This document shows positions 7,912 to 16,549 of a stretch of DNA of 27,417 nucleotides, one piece after another (position 1 is the first letter of the stretch; the number at the start of each line of letters is the position of its first letter). The notes beneath the pieces were generated by a model. That model made no database searches. It had not been told where the DNA came from and was given only the letters and a program-made list of their open reading frames with translations. The stretch covers positions 1 through 27,417 of the forward strand of contig CAZBWV010000062.1 of NCBI GenBank assembly GCA_964495805.1, written 5' to 3'. The stretch comes from JALXCH01 sp964495805 (GTDB lineage Bacteria; Calditrichota; Calditrichia; RBG-13-44-9). The translations under genes and the position numbers were made by a program.

Positions 7912-9192
7912 ATGGCTCATCAGGTTGTGACCATTATTCTGGCTGGTGGGCAGGGAAAACGATTGTACCCGCTCACCAAAATGCGCAGCAAACCGGCTGT
8001 TCCCATTGCCGGGAAGTTTCGCCTGATCGATATCCCTTTGAGTAATTGCATCCATTCCAACCTACGCCGAATCTTTGTTTCCACGCAGTATAGTACCGAG
8101 TCGTTGCATCGGCACATCTCCACCACCTATCGGTTCGATCCGTTTAGCAAAGGGTATGTCACCATATTATCTGCCCAGCAAACGGCGGAGAGTACCAGCT
8201 GGTATCAGGGAACAGCCGACGCAGTGCGGCAAAATCTCCGGTTCCTGCGCAAAGAAGGGGATCTGGTGCTCATCCTTTCCGGAGACCATCTTTATCGTAT
8301 GGATTATCGTAAATTCATCAACTTTCATCTCAAAAAGAAAGCAGACATAAGCATTTCGGTGTACCCCGTGCCATACGATCAGGCACCGGAGTTTGGGGTC
8401 ATGAAAGTGGATCGGGAAGGGCGCATTGTGCAGTTTATGGAAAAACCCACCCGGGAGGAAGACCTTCGGGAAATGATGGTTCCCCGAGAAGTTTTTGAGC
8501 AGTTCCATCTGGAACCGGGCAATCGCACCCATCTGGCCTCCATGGGAATTTACATTTTTAACTGGGAAGTGCTGGTGGAACTGTTAGAAAACACCCATGC
8601 CACCGATTTCGGTAAAGAAGTGATTCCCGATGCCATCTTTCGGAAAAATGTGTATGGTTACTTTTTTGATGGCTATTGGGAGGATATCGGAACCATCCGG
8701 AGCTTTTTCGAAGCACACATGGATTTAACCAAACCGCTTCCTAAGTTTAATTTTTATGACGAAGAACACCCTATTTTTACTCACGCCCGGTTTTTACCCG
8801 CCTCCAAAGTGCTGGAATCGAGAGTAAAGGAATCCATCATGGCGGAAGGGAGCATAATTAACAAGTCGGAAATCACCTCTTCCATTATCGGGGTTCGTTC
8901 TCGAATCGAAGCGAATTCTGTACTGGAAAATGTGGTGATGATGGGAGCTGATTTTTTTGAAACGGCTGAGGAGTTACGTCAAAACAAGCGAGCAGGAATT
9001 CCCAATGTGGGAATTGGAGAAGGTTGTGAACTGCGCAATGTGATTTTAGATAAAAATGTGCGCATCGGGAAACATGTGAGATTGGTTAACAAAAATAATA
9101 TTCAGGAATTCGATAACGAGATGTACTCCATCCGTGATGGGATTATTGTGGTTCCGAAAAACACTATTATTCCAGATGGAACCGAAATCTGA
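7912..9192 (+). CDS. glgC: Glucose-1-phosphate adenylyltransferase
   Basis: GlgC makes ADP-glucose from ATP and glucose-1-phosphate, the committed step of bacterial glycogen synthesis. The nucleotide-binding loop AGGQGKRLYPLTKMRSKPAV (about 12-31) and FRLIDIPLSNCIHSNLRRI directly after are family signatures. YQGTADAVRQNL, SGDHLYRMDY and the C-terminal left-handed beta-helix repeats (for example SIIGVRSRIEANSVLENVVM) follow in the usual order. Its length of 426 residues is normal. The start ATG 7912 has AGGAG at about 7898-7902. No glycogen synthase or branching enzyme is in the window. The next gene, a DNA glycosylase, starts 23 nt later and may be co-transcribed without being functionally linked. 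Confidence 0.95.
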   Translation: MAHQVVTIILAGGQGKRLYPLTKMRSKPAVPIAGKFRLIDIPLSNCIHSNLRRIFVSTQYSTESLHRHISTTYRFDPFSKGYVTILSAQQTAESTSWYQGTADAVRQNLRFLRKEGDLVLILSGDHLYRMDYRKFINFHLKKKADISISVYPVPYDQAPEFGVMKVDREGRIVQFMEKPTREEDLREMMVPREVFEQFHLEPGNRTHLASMGIYIFNWEVLVELLENTHATDFGKEVIPDAIFRKNVYGYFFDGYWEDIGTIRSFFEAHMDLTKPLPKFNFYDEEHPIFTHARFLPASKVLESRVKESIMAEGSIINKSEITSSIIGVRSRIEANSVLENVVMMGADFFETAEELRQNKRAGIPNVGIGEGCELRNVILDKNVRIGKHVRLVNKNNIQEFDNEMYSIRDGIIVVPKNTIIPDGTEI

Positions 9193-9215
9193 TGGGTGAA
9201 TGCTGAATCGAAGCG

Positions 9216-9842
9216 ATGGAAAAGAACAATCCGTTGGCGGTTGAATGGCAGAAAGGAAATTTTCGGAAATTGCCCCGGGAATATTATATGGGCGATACGG
9301 TGCGGATTGCCCGTGATTTGCTGGGGAAGATTCTGGTGCGGCCTTATGCAGGGGAGTGGTTAGCTGGCATGATTGTGGAAACGGAAGCATACCTGGGAGA
9401 ACGCGATCCGGCCAGTCATGCTTACCGGGGACGCACTCCCCGCACCGAACTGATGTACGGGCCACCCGGATTTTCTTATGTTTATTTGATTTACGGGATG
9501 TATTACTGTTTAAATTTTGTGACCGAACCGGCGGGAAAAGCCGCCGCAGTCCTCATCCGGGCATTGGAACCTGTGGCTGGCCTCTCTACCATGCAACGGT
9601 TACGCCGTACCAATCGCGTGGAACAGCTCACCAGCGGTCCGGGGAAATTATGCCAGGCAATGGCCATCGATTTTCGATTAAACGGGGTGGACCTGACCGG
9701 AGATCAGTTGTTCGTGGTGGAAGGGGAATATTTTACCGATGATCAGATTATTCAAACCACCCGAATCGGGATTCGCAGTGCCACTGACAAACCCTGGCGG
9801 TTCTATATCAAGGGAAACCCGTTCGTTTCAGTGCGGAAGTAA
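9216..9842 (+). CDS. mpg: Alkyladenine (3-methyladenine) DNA glycosylase, Mpg/AAG family
   Basis: This monofunctional base excision repair enzyme removes alkylated purines such as 3-methyladenine. The sequence shows LARDLLGK-type opening residues (33-38), the active-site block IVETEAYLGERDPASHAYRG with likely catalytic E57, Y59 and H68, then MYGPPGFSYVYLIYGMYYCLN (about 80-100) and LTSGPGKLCQAMAI, all in family order. Its 208 residues are the normal bacterial length. The ribosome binding site before ATG 9216 is weak (GAAGCG), which suits translation coupled to glgC 23 nt upstream. No other DNA repair gene lies nearby. Confidence 0.93.
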   Translation: MEKNNPLAVEWQKGNFRKLPREYYMGDTVRIARDLLGKILVRPYAGEWLAGMIVETEAYLGERDPASHAYRGRTPRTELMYGPPGFSYVYLIYGMYYCLNFVTEPAGKAAAVLIRALEPVAGLSTMQRLRRTNRVEQLTSGPGKLCQAMAIDFRLNGVDLTGDQLFVVEGEYFTDDQIIQTTRIGIRSATDKPWRFYIKGNPFVSVRK

Positions 9843-9912
9843 TGGTTCTCTGAATACACCGGAAGAATTTCATATTGGGGTTGAGCAGTCCGGGAGCAAA
9901 AATTAATTTACT

Positions 9913-10821
9913 GTGGGTGATGTTTTTAGTGTTGAGGTGGTGCCATTGGAAAATTCCGGGTTCTGGAACCGTCAGCGGTTTCGTTTATACGATTGGTTAA
10001 CCATCGCTTATCTGGCTATCTGGGTGGTTCTGATCGCAATGTTTTATCGCCGAATTCCTCATGCAGCTATATTCCTTCTCGCTCACCTGTGTTCCCTGTG
10101 TTTTGCGCTATTCATGGCTGGCCTGCAACCTCACAACTGGTTATTGCGCATTGTCCAGCGCTGGTACCCGGTGTTCTACCTGCCCCTGTTTTTCAATGTG
10201 CTTCATTACATGATTCCTGCCATTCATCCGGTGAATCTGGACCTGACCCTCATATCCATTGACCGATGGTTAACCGGGGGGTATCCCACTCTCTGGTTCG
10301 AGCATATTTACCATCCTTTATTGTCCGATATCTTTCAGCTCAGCTATTCGCTGTTCTATTTTTTACCCCTTTTCATTTTAATCCCTCTTCAGATTCAGAG
10401 AAGATATGCGCAATTTGACCGCGCTGGAGCGATGTTTTTATTGATTTTTTATATTTCTTATCTGGGATATGTTCTTTTCCCCGCACTGGGACCCCGCTAT
10501 TTTCTGGCTCATTTGCACACCAAAATGATCCCCGGTCACTTCATTTATCATACCATTCATCACACGTTAAATAATCTGGAAACCATTCAATGGGATGCGT
10601 TTCCCAGTGGTCATGTTGCGGTGGCACTGGCTTTTTCCTATTTTGCTTTTATCTATTATCGAAAACTTTTCTGGGCAGGGCTTCCGGTAATCGTTTCACT
10701 CATTCTGGCTACCATTTATTTCCGTTATCACTATCTGGTGGATATTCTGGCGGGCACTATATTATTTCTGTTTGCCTTGTTTATCGATCGGTTGTGGTTT
10801 GTTCCCCTGAACAAAAAATAA
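9913..10821 (+). CDS. PAP2-superfamily integral membrane protein (inositolphosphotransferase-like)
   Basis: A polytopic membrane protein of 302 residues with about six or more hydrophobic helices and the acid phosphatase signatures of the PAP2 fold: GPRYF (193-197), the PSGH motif (231-234) and YHYLVD with H273 and D277. The DRWLTGG...HPLLSD...SYSLFYFLPL arrangement resembles the PAP2_3 branch, which includes inositolphosphorylceramide synthase-like lipid phosphotransferases, so a role in lipid headgroup transfer or removal at the outer face of the inner membrane is plausible but not proven. The start is uncertain: GTG 9913 has no clear ribosome binding site, whereas an in-frame TTG at 9946 has GAGGTGG five bases before it. 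Confidence 0.8.
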   Translation: MGDVFSVEVVPLENSGFWNRQRFRLYDWLTIAYLAIWVVLIAMFYRRIPHAAIFLLAHLCSLCFALFMAGLQPHNWLLRIVQRWYPVFYLPLFFNVLHYMIPAIHPVNLDLTLISIDRWLTGGYPTLWFEHIYHPLLSDIFQLSYSLFYFLPLFILIPLQIQRRYAQFDRAGAMFLLIFYISYLGYVLFPALGPRYFLAHLHTKMIPGHFIYHTIHHTLNNLETIQWDAFPSGHVAVALAFSYFAFIYYRKLFWAGLPVIVSLILATIYFRYHYLVDILAGTILFLFALFIDRLWFVPLNKK

Positions 10822-10831
10822 ATTTCTGATA

Positions 10832-10866
10832 TTGACATTTTCTTCACAAAATTGTAGTTTTTGGTA
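10832..10866 (+). promoter_or_regulatory. Candidate promoter for the multiheme cytochrome gene
   Basis: TTGACA at 10832-10837 is followed after 17 nt by TAGTTTTTG at 10855-10863, close to the TAnnTTTG -7 element of Bacteroidota-type promoters. It lies in an AT-rich 262-nt gap (10822-11083) that contains no gene, leaving a leader of about 210 nt before ATG 11084. The TTGGTATG at its end recurs at the TTGACA site near 24664. Confidence 0.35.
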
Positions 10867-11083
10867 TGGATGAACATTGGGAGAGTTTATTGTATTTTCT
10901 TATAAAAACATAATAATTCGCTTGAGGAAGGATATTAAAAAAATTTTCAGAAGATTTGTTAAAATTTTCTCAATACGGCGAAGCGTATGGGGTGATGTCC
11001 ATAATGGAAAATTCATAAGACCTCTGTAATGTGAATGTGCTCAATAAAATGCCGGACGGAAGTTGAAAACGAAAGGGAGAACC

Positions 11084-13090
11084 ATGCGTGGATTGAGTAT
11101 GTTGGTATTGTTGATTTTTTTCTTTACCGTACCTTTGTTTGCTCAGAGTAACGAAGATTGTATGGCCTGCCACAGCGACCCGGAGTTAACCGGGATTGAT
11201 GCCAGTGGCACAGAAATTTCCATGTACGTGGATGCCAAACAGTTCACCCATTCGGTGCATGGAGAGTTGAGTTGTGTGGATTGCCATGTGGATTTACAGG
11301 GAGTGGAAGATTTTCCCCATGCAGAAGAATTGCAACCGGTTCATTGCGGAAACTGCCATGATGATGTGGATGCGGAATATTCCCGAAGTATGCACGGGCT
11401 GAAATTTGTCCATCTGGAACATCTTGCTCCGAAGTGCTGGGATTGCCACGGAAAGCACGATATTTTACCCCCGGACGATCCCAATTCCCGGGTGTATTTC
11501 CAGAATTTGCCCAACACCTGTTGTGGATGTCACGAACGGCTGAGCACCACCAGGGGCGACACCATTCATCCCGCCTGTGTTCGCAAGGATTATTTGGTGA
11601 GCATCCACGGAAAAGCTGTGCTGGAGGGAAACGACGCTGCTCCTACCTGCAACACCTGCCATCCTGCGCATCAAATTCGCAAACGAATCGATCCCCAATC
11701 TACAATTTACAAGCTGAACATTCCTTCCACCTGCGGGCAATGCCATGTGGATGAACTGGCAGACTACAGTGAATCCATTCACTATTCTGCTCTGAAGCAC
11801 GGTGTGCTGGAGTCGGCAACCTGTACCGATTGTCATGGCGAGCACAAAATTCTCAGTCCCGATTCAGCTTTCATTTACACCAATCACGATGCCTGCATTG
11901 CCTGCCATAACGATACCAAAGTGATTTCCAAATATGGCCTGTCTCGTACGGTGGTTTCCACGTACGAGGATTCCTACCATGGTCTGTCCGTACGGTTGGG
12001 ACAGAAGAAAGCAGCTACCTGTGCCAGTTGCCACGGTTACCACGATATTCATTCCCCGGACAATCCCTTCTCCAAAGTCAATCCTAAGAATCTGGTGCAA
12101 ACCTGTTCTCAGTGTCACGAAAATGTAACCCCGGAATTCGCTCACAGTTACACTCACGAATCCATGCTCATTCATTCCAATCCGGTTAATTATTACATTA
12201 CGCTGATTTACACCATTCTTATTATTGGCGTTATTGGCGGAATGTTGCTGCACAATCTGATCATTTATTTGAAGTATCTGAAATACAAACGGAAAGAAGA
12301 GGAGCGGTATTACATCATTCGCTTCAAAACCGGTGAACGGATTCAGCATCTGATTTTGATGTTATCCTTTACTGTGCTGGCCATTTCTGGTTTTGCTCTG
12401 CGTTTCCCGGATGCCTGGTGGGTGCAGTTGTTCGAGAAGGCGGGGATTCTGGAAGCCCAGCGCCGGATTATTCACCGGGTTGCGGCGGTGACGATGGTAC
12501 TGGTTTCGCTGTATCATCTTTATTTCATCATCTTCACCAAAAGAGGACGTCATCTGTTCCGGCAAATCATGTTCCGCCTTTCCGATATCACGGAAGTGAT
12601 TCAGTCGGTCAAATATTATCTGGGGTTGAGCAAGTCCAAACCGCGCTACGATGAGTTCGATTACACAGAAAAGATCGAATACTGGGCACTGGTGTGGGGA
12701 AATGTGGTAATGGGATTAACCGGTTTCATCCTGTGGTTCCCCACCATGATTACCGGCTTTGCACCGCCCTGGGTGGTTCGCGCAGCTGAATTAATCCATT
12801 TCTACGAAGCGATTCTGGCTACCCTGGCCATTGTGGTCTTCCATCTCTTTTTTGTCATTGCCCATCCGGAACAGTATCCCATGAATCTGGCCTGGTTGAG
12901 CGGAAAGATGTCCCTGCGCGCAGCAATTCGTAAGCATCCCCGCTGGGTGGAGCGCATCCTGAAGGAACGTAAAGACCTGGACCTACTTCCTGAAGTGATT
13001 GCCCGGAATTGCCACTCCCTGGTGGATGTGGATAATTATCTGAAATTTGGTGAATTATACGATGAGATGAAAAAAGGAAAATTGTATTAA
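11084..13090 (+). CDS. Eleven-heme cytochrome c fused to FdnI/HydC-like cytochrome b (CbcL-like)
   Basis: A 668-residue fusion. A signal peptide (about 1-20, cut after LFA) precedes a periplasmic domain with eleven CxxCH heme sites at 26, 64, 88, 118, 146, 189, 217, 247, 271, 313 and 341. After a membrane helix at about 369-396 comes a four-helix cytochrome b domain with histidines suited to two b hemes (H422, H464, H478, H572, H587, H594 are candidates). The layout matches CbcL of Geobacter, a menaquinol oxidase that passes electrons to periplasmic carriers during extracellular metal reduction, although CbcL has nine c hemes from memory. By analogy it moves electrons between the quinone pool and periplasm; direction and final acceptor are unknown. 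ATG 11084 has AGGGAGA just upstream. It is a single-gene unit ended by the hairpin at 13099. Confidence 0.85.
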   Translation: MRGLSMLVLLIFFFTVPLFAQSNEDCMACHSDPELTGIDASGTEISMYVDAKQFTHSVHGELSCVDCHVDLQGVEDFPHAEELQPVHCGNCHDDVDAEYSRSMHGLKFVHLEHLAPKCWDCHGKHDILPPDDPNSRVYFQNLPNTCCGCHERLSTTRGDTIHPACVRKDYLVSIHGKAVLEGNDAAPTCNTCHPAHQIRKRIDPQSTIYKLNIPSTCGQCHVDELADYSESIHYSALKHGVLESATCTDCHGEHKILSPDSAFIYTNHDACIACHNDTKVISKYGLSRTVVSTYEDSYHGLSVRLGQKKAATCASCHGYHDIHSPDNPFSKVNPKNLVQTCSQCHENVTPEFAHSYTHESMLIHSNPVNYYITLIYTILIIGVIGGMLLHNLIIYLKYLKYKRKEEERYYIIRFKTGERIQHLILMLSFTVLAISGFALRFPDAWWVQLFEKAGILEAQRRIIHRVAAVTMVLVSLYHLYFIIFTKRGRHLFRQIMFRLSDITEVIQSVKYYLGLSKSKPRYDEFDYTEKIEYWALVWGNVVMGLTGFILWFPTMITGFAPPWVVRAAELIHFYEAILATLAIVVFHLFFVIAHPEQYPMNLAWLSGKMSLRAAIRKHPRWVERILKERKDLDLLPEVIARNCHSLVDVDNYLKFGELYDEMKKGKLY

Positions 13091-13098
13091 AAGTAAGG

Positions 13099-13121
13099 GG
13101 AGCGGGATGAGCACCCGCTCC
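13099..13121. terminator. Bidirectional terminator hairpin between convergent genes
   Basis: A perfect 8-bp GC-rich stem, GGAGCGGG (13099-13106) and CCCGCTCC (13114-13121), closes a 7-nt loop. Two further G-T pairs can extend its base. It sits 8 nt after the cytochrome gene and 2 nt from the stop of the kinase gene on the other strand. A short T-rich tract follows on the + strand side and a shorter one on the - strand side, so it can serve both genes. Confidence 0.8.
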
Positions 13122-13123
13122 TT

Positions 13124-16100
13124 CTAATTTTTAAGCACTTCTTTGAGTTTTTTCGATATACTTTCTATGGTGAAAGGTTTGGGAAGTACACCCTTTACCC
13201 CTTCGCGTAGCAGTTCCTGAATGCCTTCCCGTTCGGAATATCCGCTACATACTAAAACATTTACTCCGGGTTTAATCTGTTGCAATTTGCGGAAAATTTC
13301 CCGTCCGTCGGAATCCGGAAGCATGTAATCCAGTAATACCAGATCAATCTCCTGATGATGTTTTTTGAAAATTTCTATTCCCTCTTTCCCGTCCTTAGCC
13401 ATAAATACCTGATATCCCAGATATTTCAGAATCGAATCCAGTATCACTCGTAAGTCCTGTTCGTCATCAATGGCCAGAATTGTTCCGCCACCCTTCGTGG
13501 GAGTTTCTTCTTCGTGGGTTGTAGGAGCTACCAGGGATTTTTGAGAAGCCGGGAAGAATAGCTGAAATTCGGTACCTTTCCCGGGTTCACTTTTTAATAA
13601 AATAATTCCGTTGTGACTTTTGGTAATCCCATAAACCATACTCAATCCCAAACCGGTGCCTTTTCCGCGTTTCTTTGTAGTGAAGAAAGGATCAAAAATT
13701 TTATCGCGGATTTCCGCAGGAATTCCCACACCTGTGTCCCGAACGGAAAATAAAACATAATTGCCTTCGTTAAAGGATGAATCCAATTGTTTGTAGCTAT
13801 TGTCGGCATACACGTTCTGGGTTTTGATAACCAGTTCACCCCCATCTGGCATTGCATCATTGGCATTAACCACCAGATTCATAATAATTTGTATAAACTG
13901 GTTTGGATCTCCTTCGATATTGTATAATTGCTCATCCAATTCCAGCTTAAGTTTTATCCGAACATGGATGGACTTTTCGATAAGAGAGAGACTATCCTGA
14001 ATAATTTTATTGATATTGAATGGAACAACTTCACTTTTTTCATTTCTGGTAAAAGCCAGCAACTGACTGGTTAGTTGTCCGGCACGTTGTGCCATATTAT
14101 AAATAATTTCAGCTCTTTTTGCCGTCTGGGGATGGGCAGGATCCATCATAATTAATTGGGCACTGGGGGCAATGGTTCCGATAATATTGTTGAAATCGTG
14201 TGCAATGCCTGCGGTTAACGTACCGATTGTTTCTAATTTCTGCGCTTGCATAAGCTGTTTTTCTAACGATTTAATATGGGTGATGTCTGAGATTTCGCCT
14301 AACACAGCAGGTCGATCGTTATAAATGATCCGGGAAAAATATCCAATACACCGAATAATTTCGCCCGATTTTTTAACCGCCCGGAATTCATAAACCGATG
14401 GTACGTCCTCGCCCACCAGCCGCTTATACGCACGGTTTACCATCATAGGCTTGTCTTCCGGATGGACTAACTCCCAGATGGACACATTTTTAATTTCATC
14501 CGGAGAATATCCCGAAAGTTCAAAAAATGTGGGATTAGCCAGGACAAACCGGTTATCCTGATGAATAAAAGTGGGAACAGGTGAATTTTCGAAAAGAATT
14601 CGATAGTTGCTTTCTGAGATTTGAAGTTGTTCAATTAATTTATAGTTTCTTAGAACCAGAAAGACAACCTGAAGATAGATGTTAAATAAATATTTATCAT
14701 CTTCGCTGAATGATTTTTTAGGTGAGAGAATATCCAGATTTAATAACAGGTGAGGAACGGAATCTTTATAAATAATTCCGGAAAGAGTTCGGCGAATTTC
14801 ATTCAGTTTACCGTGTTCGCGAAGAACAGACAGGTCTTTGGGACAGAATATTTTCTCGGCTTCTTTGTGGATATCACGAATTTCCTGAATATTAATGTTT
14901 TCCCGAATCATCCGGGCTTGACTGGAAATTTTTATATATTTCTGAATATTCCCTTTGAATAATATAACGCGTTTTAATTCATCCGCATCATATCCATAGG
15001 AAGCTTTAAAATGTAGTCCGTCCGGTTCAACCTGTAAGATACTTCCTGCATCTGCAACGGAAATGAGTTTTATTGCGTTTTCGAGAATTTTGTTGTATAA
15101 ATTGTTTGAATCCGCTTCAAGTGTCAATTCTTTCTGGATAGAGATCAATAAATCCAATCGTTGTTTTAACCGTTCATCAAGAATTCCGGATTGCCAGCCA
15201 ACAAACAGATATTGGAGATCGTTGTTGGGTGTTTTGAGTACGCCCATCCGGGTCTGGAAGCGAATCCGCTCTGCAAATCGAAAGCGCAATGACACTTCCT
15301 TTTTTTCTGATTTTTGATACCGTTTGATCAGCTGACGGAAGGATGTTGGCCGTGTTTGTTCTCCGGGATAAAACCAATCGGTTATTGCCGAACCAAGAAA
15401 CCGATCGGGCGATATCCCTAACTCTTTTAATAAAGATGGGTTAAAGTTGATGATTTTGCCCTGAGAATCGCACATAATAATTAAATGGGCAGAAAGCTGG
15501 CGGAGAAGTTGATATTTCTTTTGTTCTAAAATTAAACGCTCTTTTAGTTTTTGAATTAACGACAAAGACTGAATGGTTCCATTTATAGTTAATGGTGCTC
15601 CCCCAGCGGTATAATAAATTACGCCTTCTTCCAATACTTGTTTGGTTGTTTCCCCCACTTTTAAACTGTATTGAATTCGGTAATGCCGGGTGCGCAAGCT
15701 GTATAATTCTGTGAAAAATTTTTTTAGGCGGTTCTTCTCTTTTGCACTTAAATGCTTATGCCAGAAAGATTTTGTAATGGGCTCATTTTTGTTCCAACCC
15801 AAAAAATCCTGCAAATAGACATTTGGATAAAACCGACCGGAAAATCGATCACCCTCAATATAAAAAATGCCGATAGGTACCTGATCGGCGACAGAGTGTA
15901 AATTTAAAGGATTTTCATCCTTGCTGATTTGCATTTGCAGCAGGACCGAACGTTGAACAAAGGTGATTACTTCATCAAATTTTTGCAAAATTCGATTGAG
16001 AATCTGGGGAGATAAAACATTTTTTTCCAGGAATTTATTCAGAATAATCTCGCGCAATTGAGACAGTACCAGAAAAGTATCTTGCTCCGATATCTGGTAT

Positions 16101-16342
16101 TTTCGGAATAGTGGAATAAAACTATCCAACAATTGAAAATGAAGGAAAGAGTCTTCTCCATGAATCACTCGCATCAATGAAGAATAAAATCGGTAAATCT
16201 TTTGTTGATTAAACGGTCCCCGATATTCGATGATAGAAATAATTTGCTGAATTTTTTCCAGCCATCTTTCGAAAATTTCATGTTGTTCCTGCTCAGAGAG
16301 TATCGTATGTACTTTTTGCATGGTCTCGTTCATTGTGTCCAT
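13124..16342 (-). CDS. Soluble hybrid histidine kinase with PAS, GAF and receiver domains
   Basis: A 1072-residue cytoplasmic signalling protein without membrane helices. Order: an all-helical N-terminal region (about 15-130) that resembles the RsbR N-terminal sensor fold, two divergent PAS-like regions (about 150-265 and 275-385), a GAF-like region (400-565), a clear PAS (575-690), the dimerisation domain with phospho-acceptor H715 in AGIAHDFNN, the ATPase domain (NLVVNANDA near 822-830, DTGVGIP from 869, GKGTGLGLS near 893-901) and a C-terminal receiver with D1005 and K1055. The HDFNN form belongs to the family that often controls phosphorelays or output through another regulator; no DNA-binding partner is adjacent. 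ATG 16342 has only a poor ribosome binding site, and ATGs at 16333 or 16321 are possible. The upstream gene is the pyruvate kinase-like protein, 207 nt away. Confidence 0.92.
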   Translation of the reverse strand: MDTMNETMQKVHTILSEQEQHEIFERWLEKIQQIISIIEYRGPFNQQKIYRFYSSLMRVIHGEDSFLHFQLLDSFIPLFRKYQISEQDTFLVLSQLREIILNKFLEKNVLSPQILNRILQKFDEVITFVQRSVLLQMQISKDENPLNLHSVADQVPIGIFYIEGDRFSGRFYPNVYLQDFLGWNKNEPITKSFWHKHLSAKEKNRLKKFFTELYSLRTRHYRIQYSLKVGETTKQVLEEGVIYYTAGGAPLTINGTIQSLSLIQKLKERLILEQKKYQLLRQLSAHLIIMCDSQGKIINFNPSLLKELGISPDRFLGSAITDWFYPGEQTRPTSFRQLIKRYQKSEKKEVSLRFRFAERIRFQTRMGVLKTPNNDLQYLFVGWQSGILDERLKQRLDLLISIQKELTLEADSNNLYNKILENAIKLISVADAGSILQVEPDGLHFKASYGYDADELKRVILFKGNIQKYIKISSQARMIRENINIQEIRDIHKEAEKIFCPKDLSVLREHGKLNEIRRTLSGIIYKDSVPHLLLNLDILSPKKSFSEDDKYLFNIYLQVVFLVLRNYKLIEQLQISESNYRILFENSPVPTFIHQDNRFVLANPTFFELSGYSPDEIKNVSIWELVHPEDKPMMVNRAYKRLVGEDVPSVYEFRAVKKSGEIIRCIGYFSRIIYNDRPAVLGEISDITHIKSLEKQLMQAQKLETIGTLTAGIAHDFNNIIGTIAPSAQLIMMDPAHPQTAKRAEIIYNMAQRAGQLTSQLLAFTRNEKSEVVPFNINKIIQDSLSLIEKSIHVRIKLKLELDEQLYNIEGDPNQFIQIIMNLVVNANDAMPDGGELVIKTQNVYADNSYKQLDSSFNEGNYVLFSVRDTGVGIPAEIRDKIFDPFFTTKKRGKGTGLGLSMVYGITKSHNGIILLKSEPGKGTEFQLFFPASQKSLVAPTTHEEETPTKGGGTILAIDDEQDLRVILDSILKYLGYQVFMAKDGKEGIEIFKKHHQEIDLVLLDYMLPDSDGREIFRKLQQIKPGVNVLVCSGYSEREGIQELLREGVKGVLPKPFTIESISKKLKEVLKN

Positions 16343-16371
16343 AATTAAAAAACCAGATTTTTTCCCCCAAT

Positions 16372-16384
16372 ATCATTTAATGAT
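16372..16384. promoter_or_regulatory. 13-bp palindrome upstream of the hybrid kinase gene
   Basis: ATCATT-T-AATGAT is a perfect inverted repeat about 30 nt before the kinase start and downstream of the candidate promoter at 16465. It could be an operator or part of a leader structure. AT-rich palindromes of this size do arise by chance. Confidence 0.25.
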
Positions 16385-16464
16385 AATCGTATGATAACAT
16401 ATGAACTTAATGTTAATTCTTGAACAAATTTCCAATCGGTAAAATGCACGTAACATCCCCGACC

Positions 16465-16507
16465 ATTATACCTGATCGCAATAAGGTGTTAGTCCTTAAC
16501 CAGGTTA
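16465..16507 (-). promoter_or_regulatory. Candidate promoter and upstream palindrome for the hybrid kinase
   Basis: On the - strand a perfect TATAAT lies at 16470-16465. The -35 position has no good TTGACA match, but an 11-bp palindrome, TAACC-T-GGTTA on the - strand (16507-16497), lies just upstream and could bind an activator. The predicted start site would leave a leader of about 115 nt. The 207-nt gap 16343-16549 has no gene. Confidence 0.35.
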
Positions 16508-16549
16508 TTACGGAACGTTCAATTAAATCAGATCGATAAAAATGTTGTT

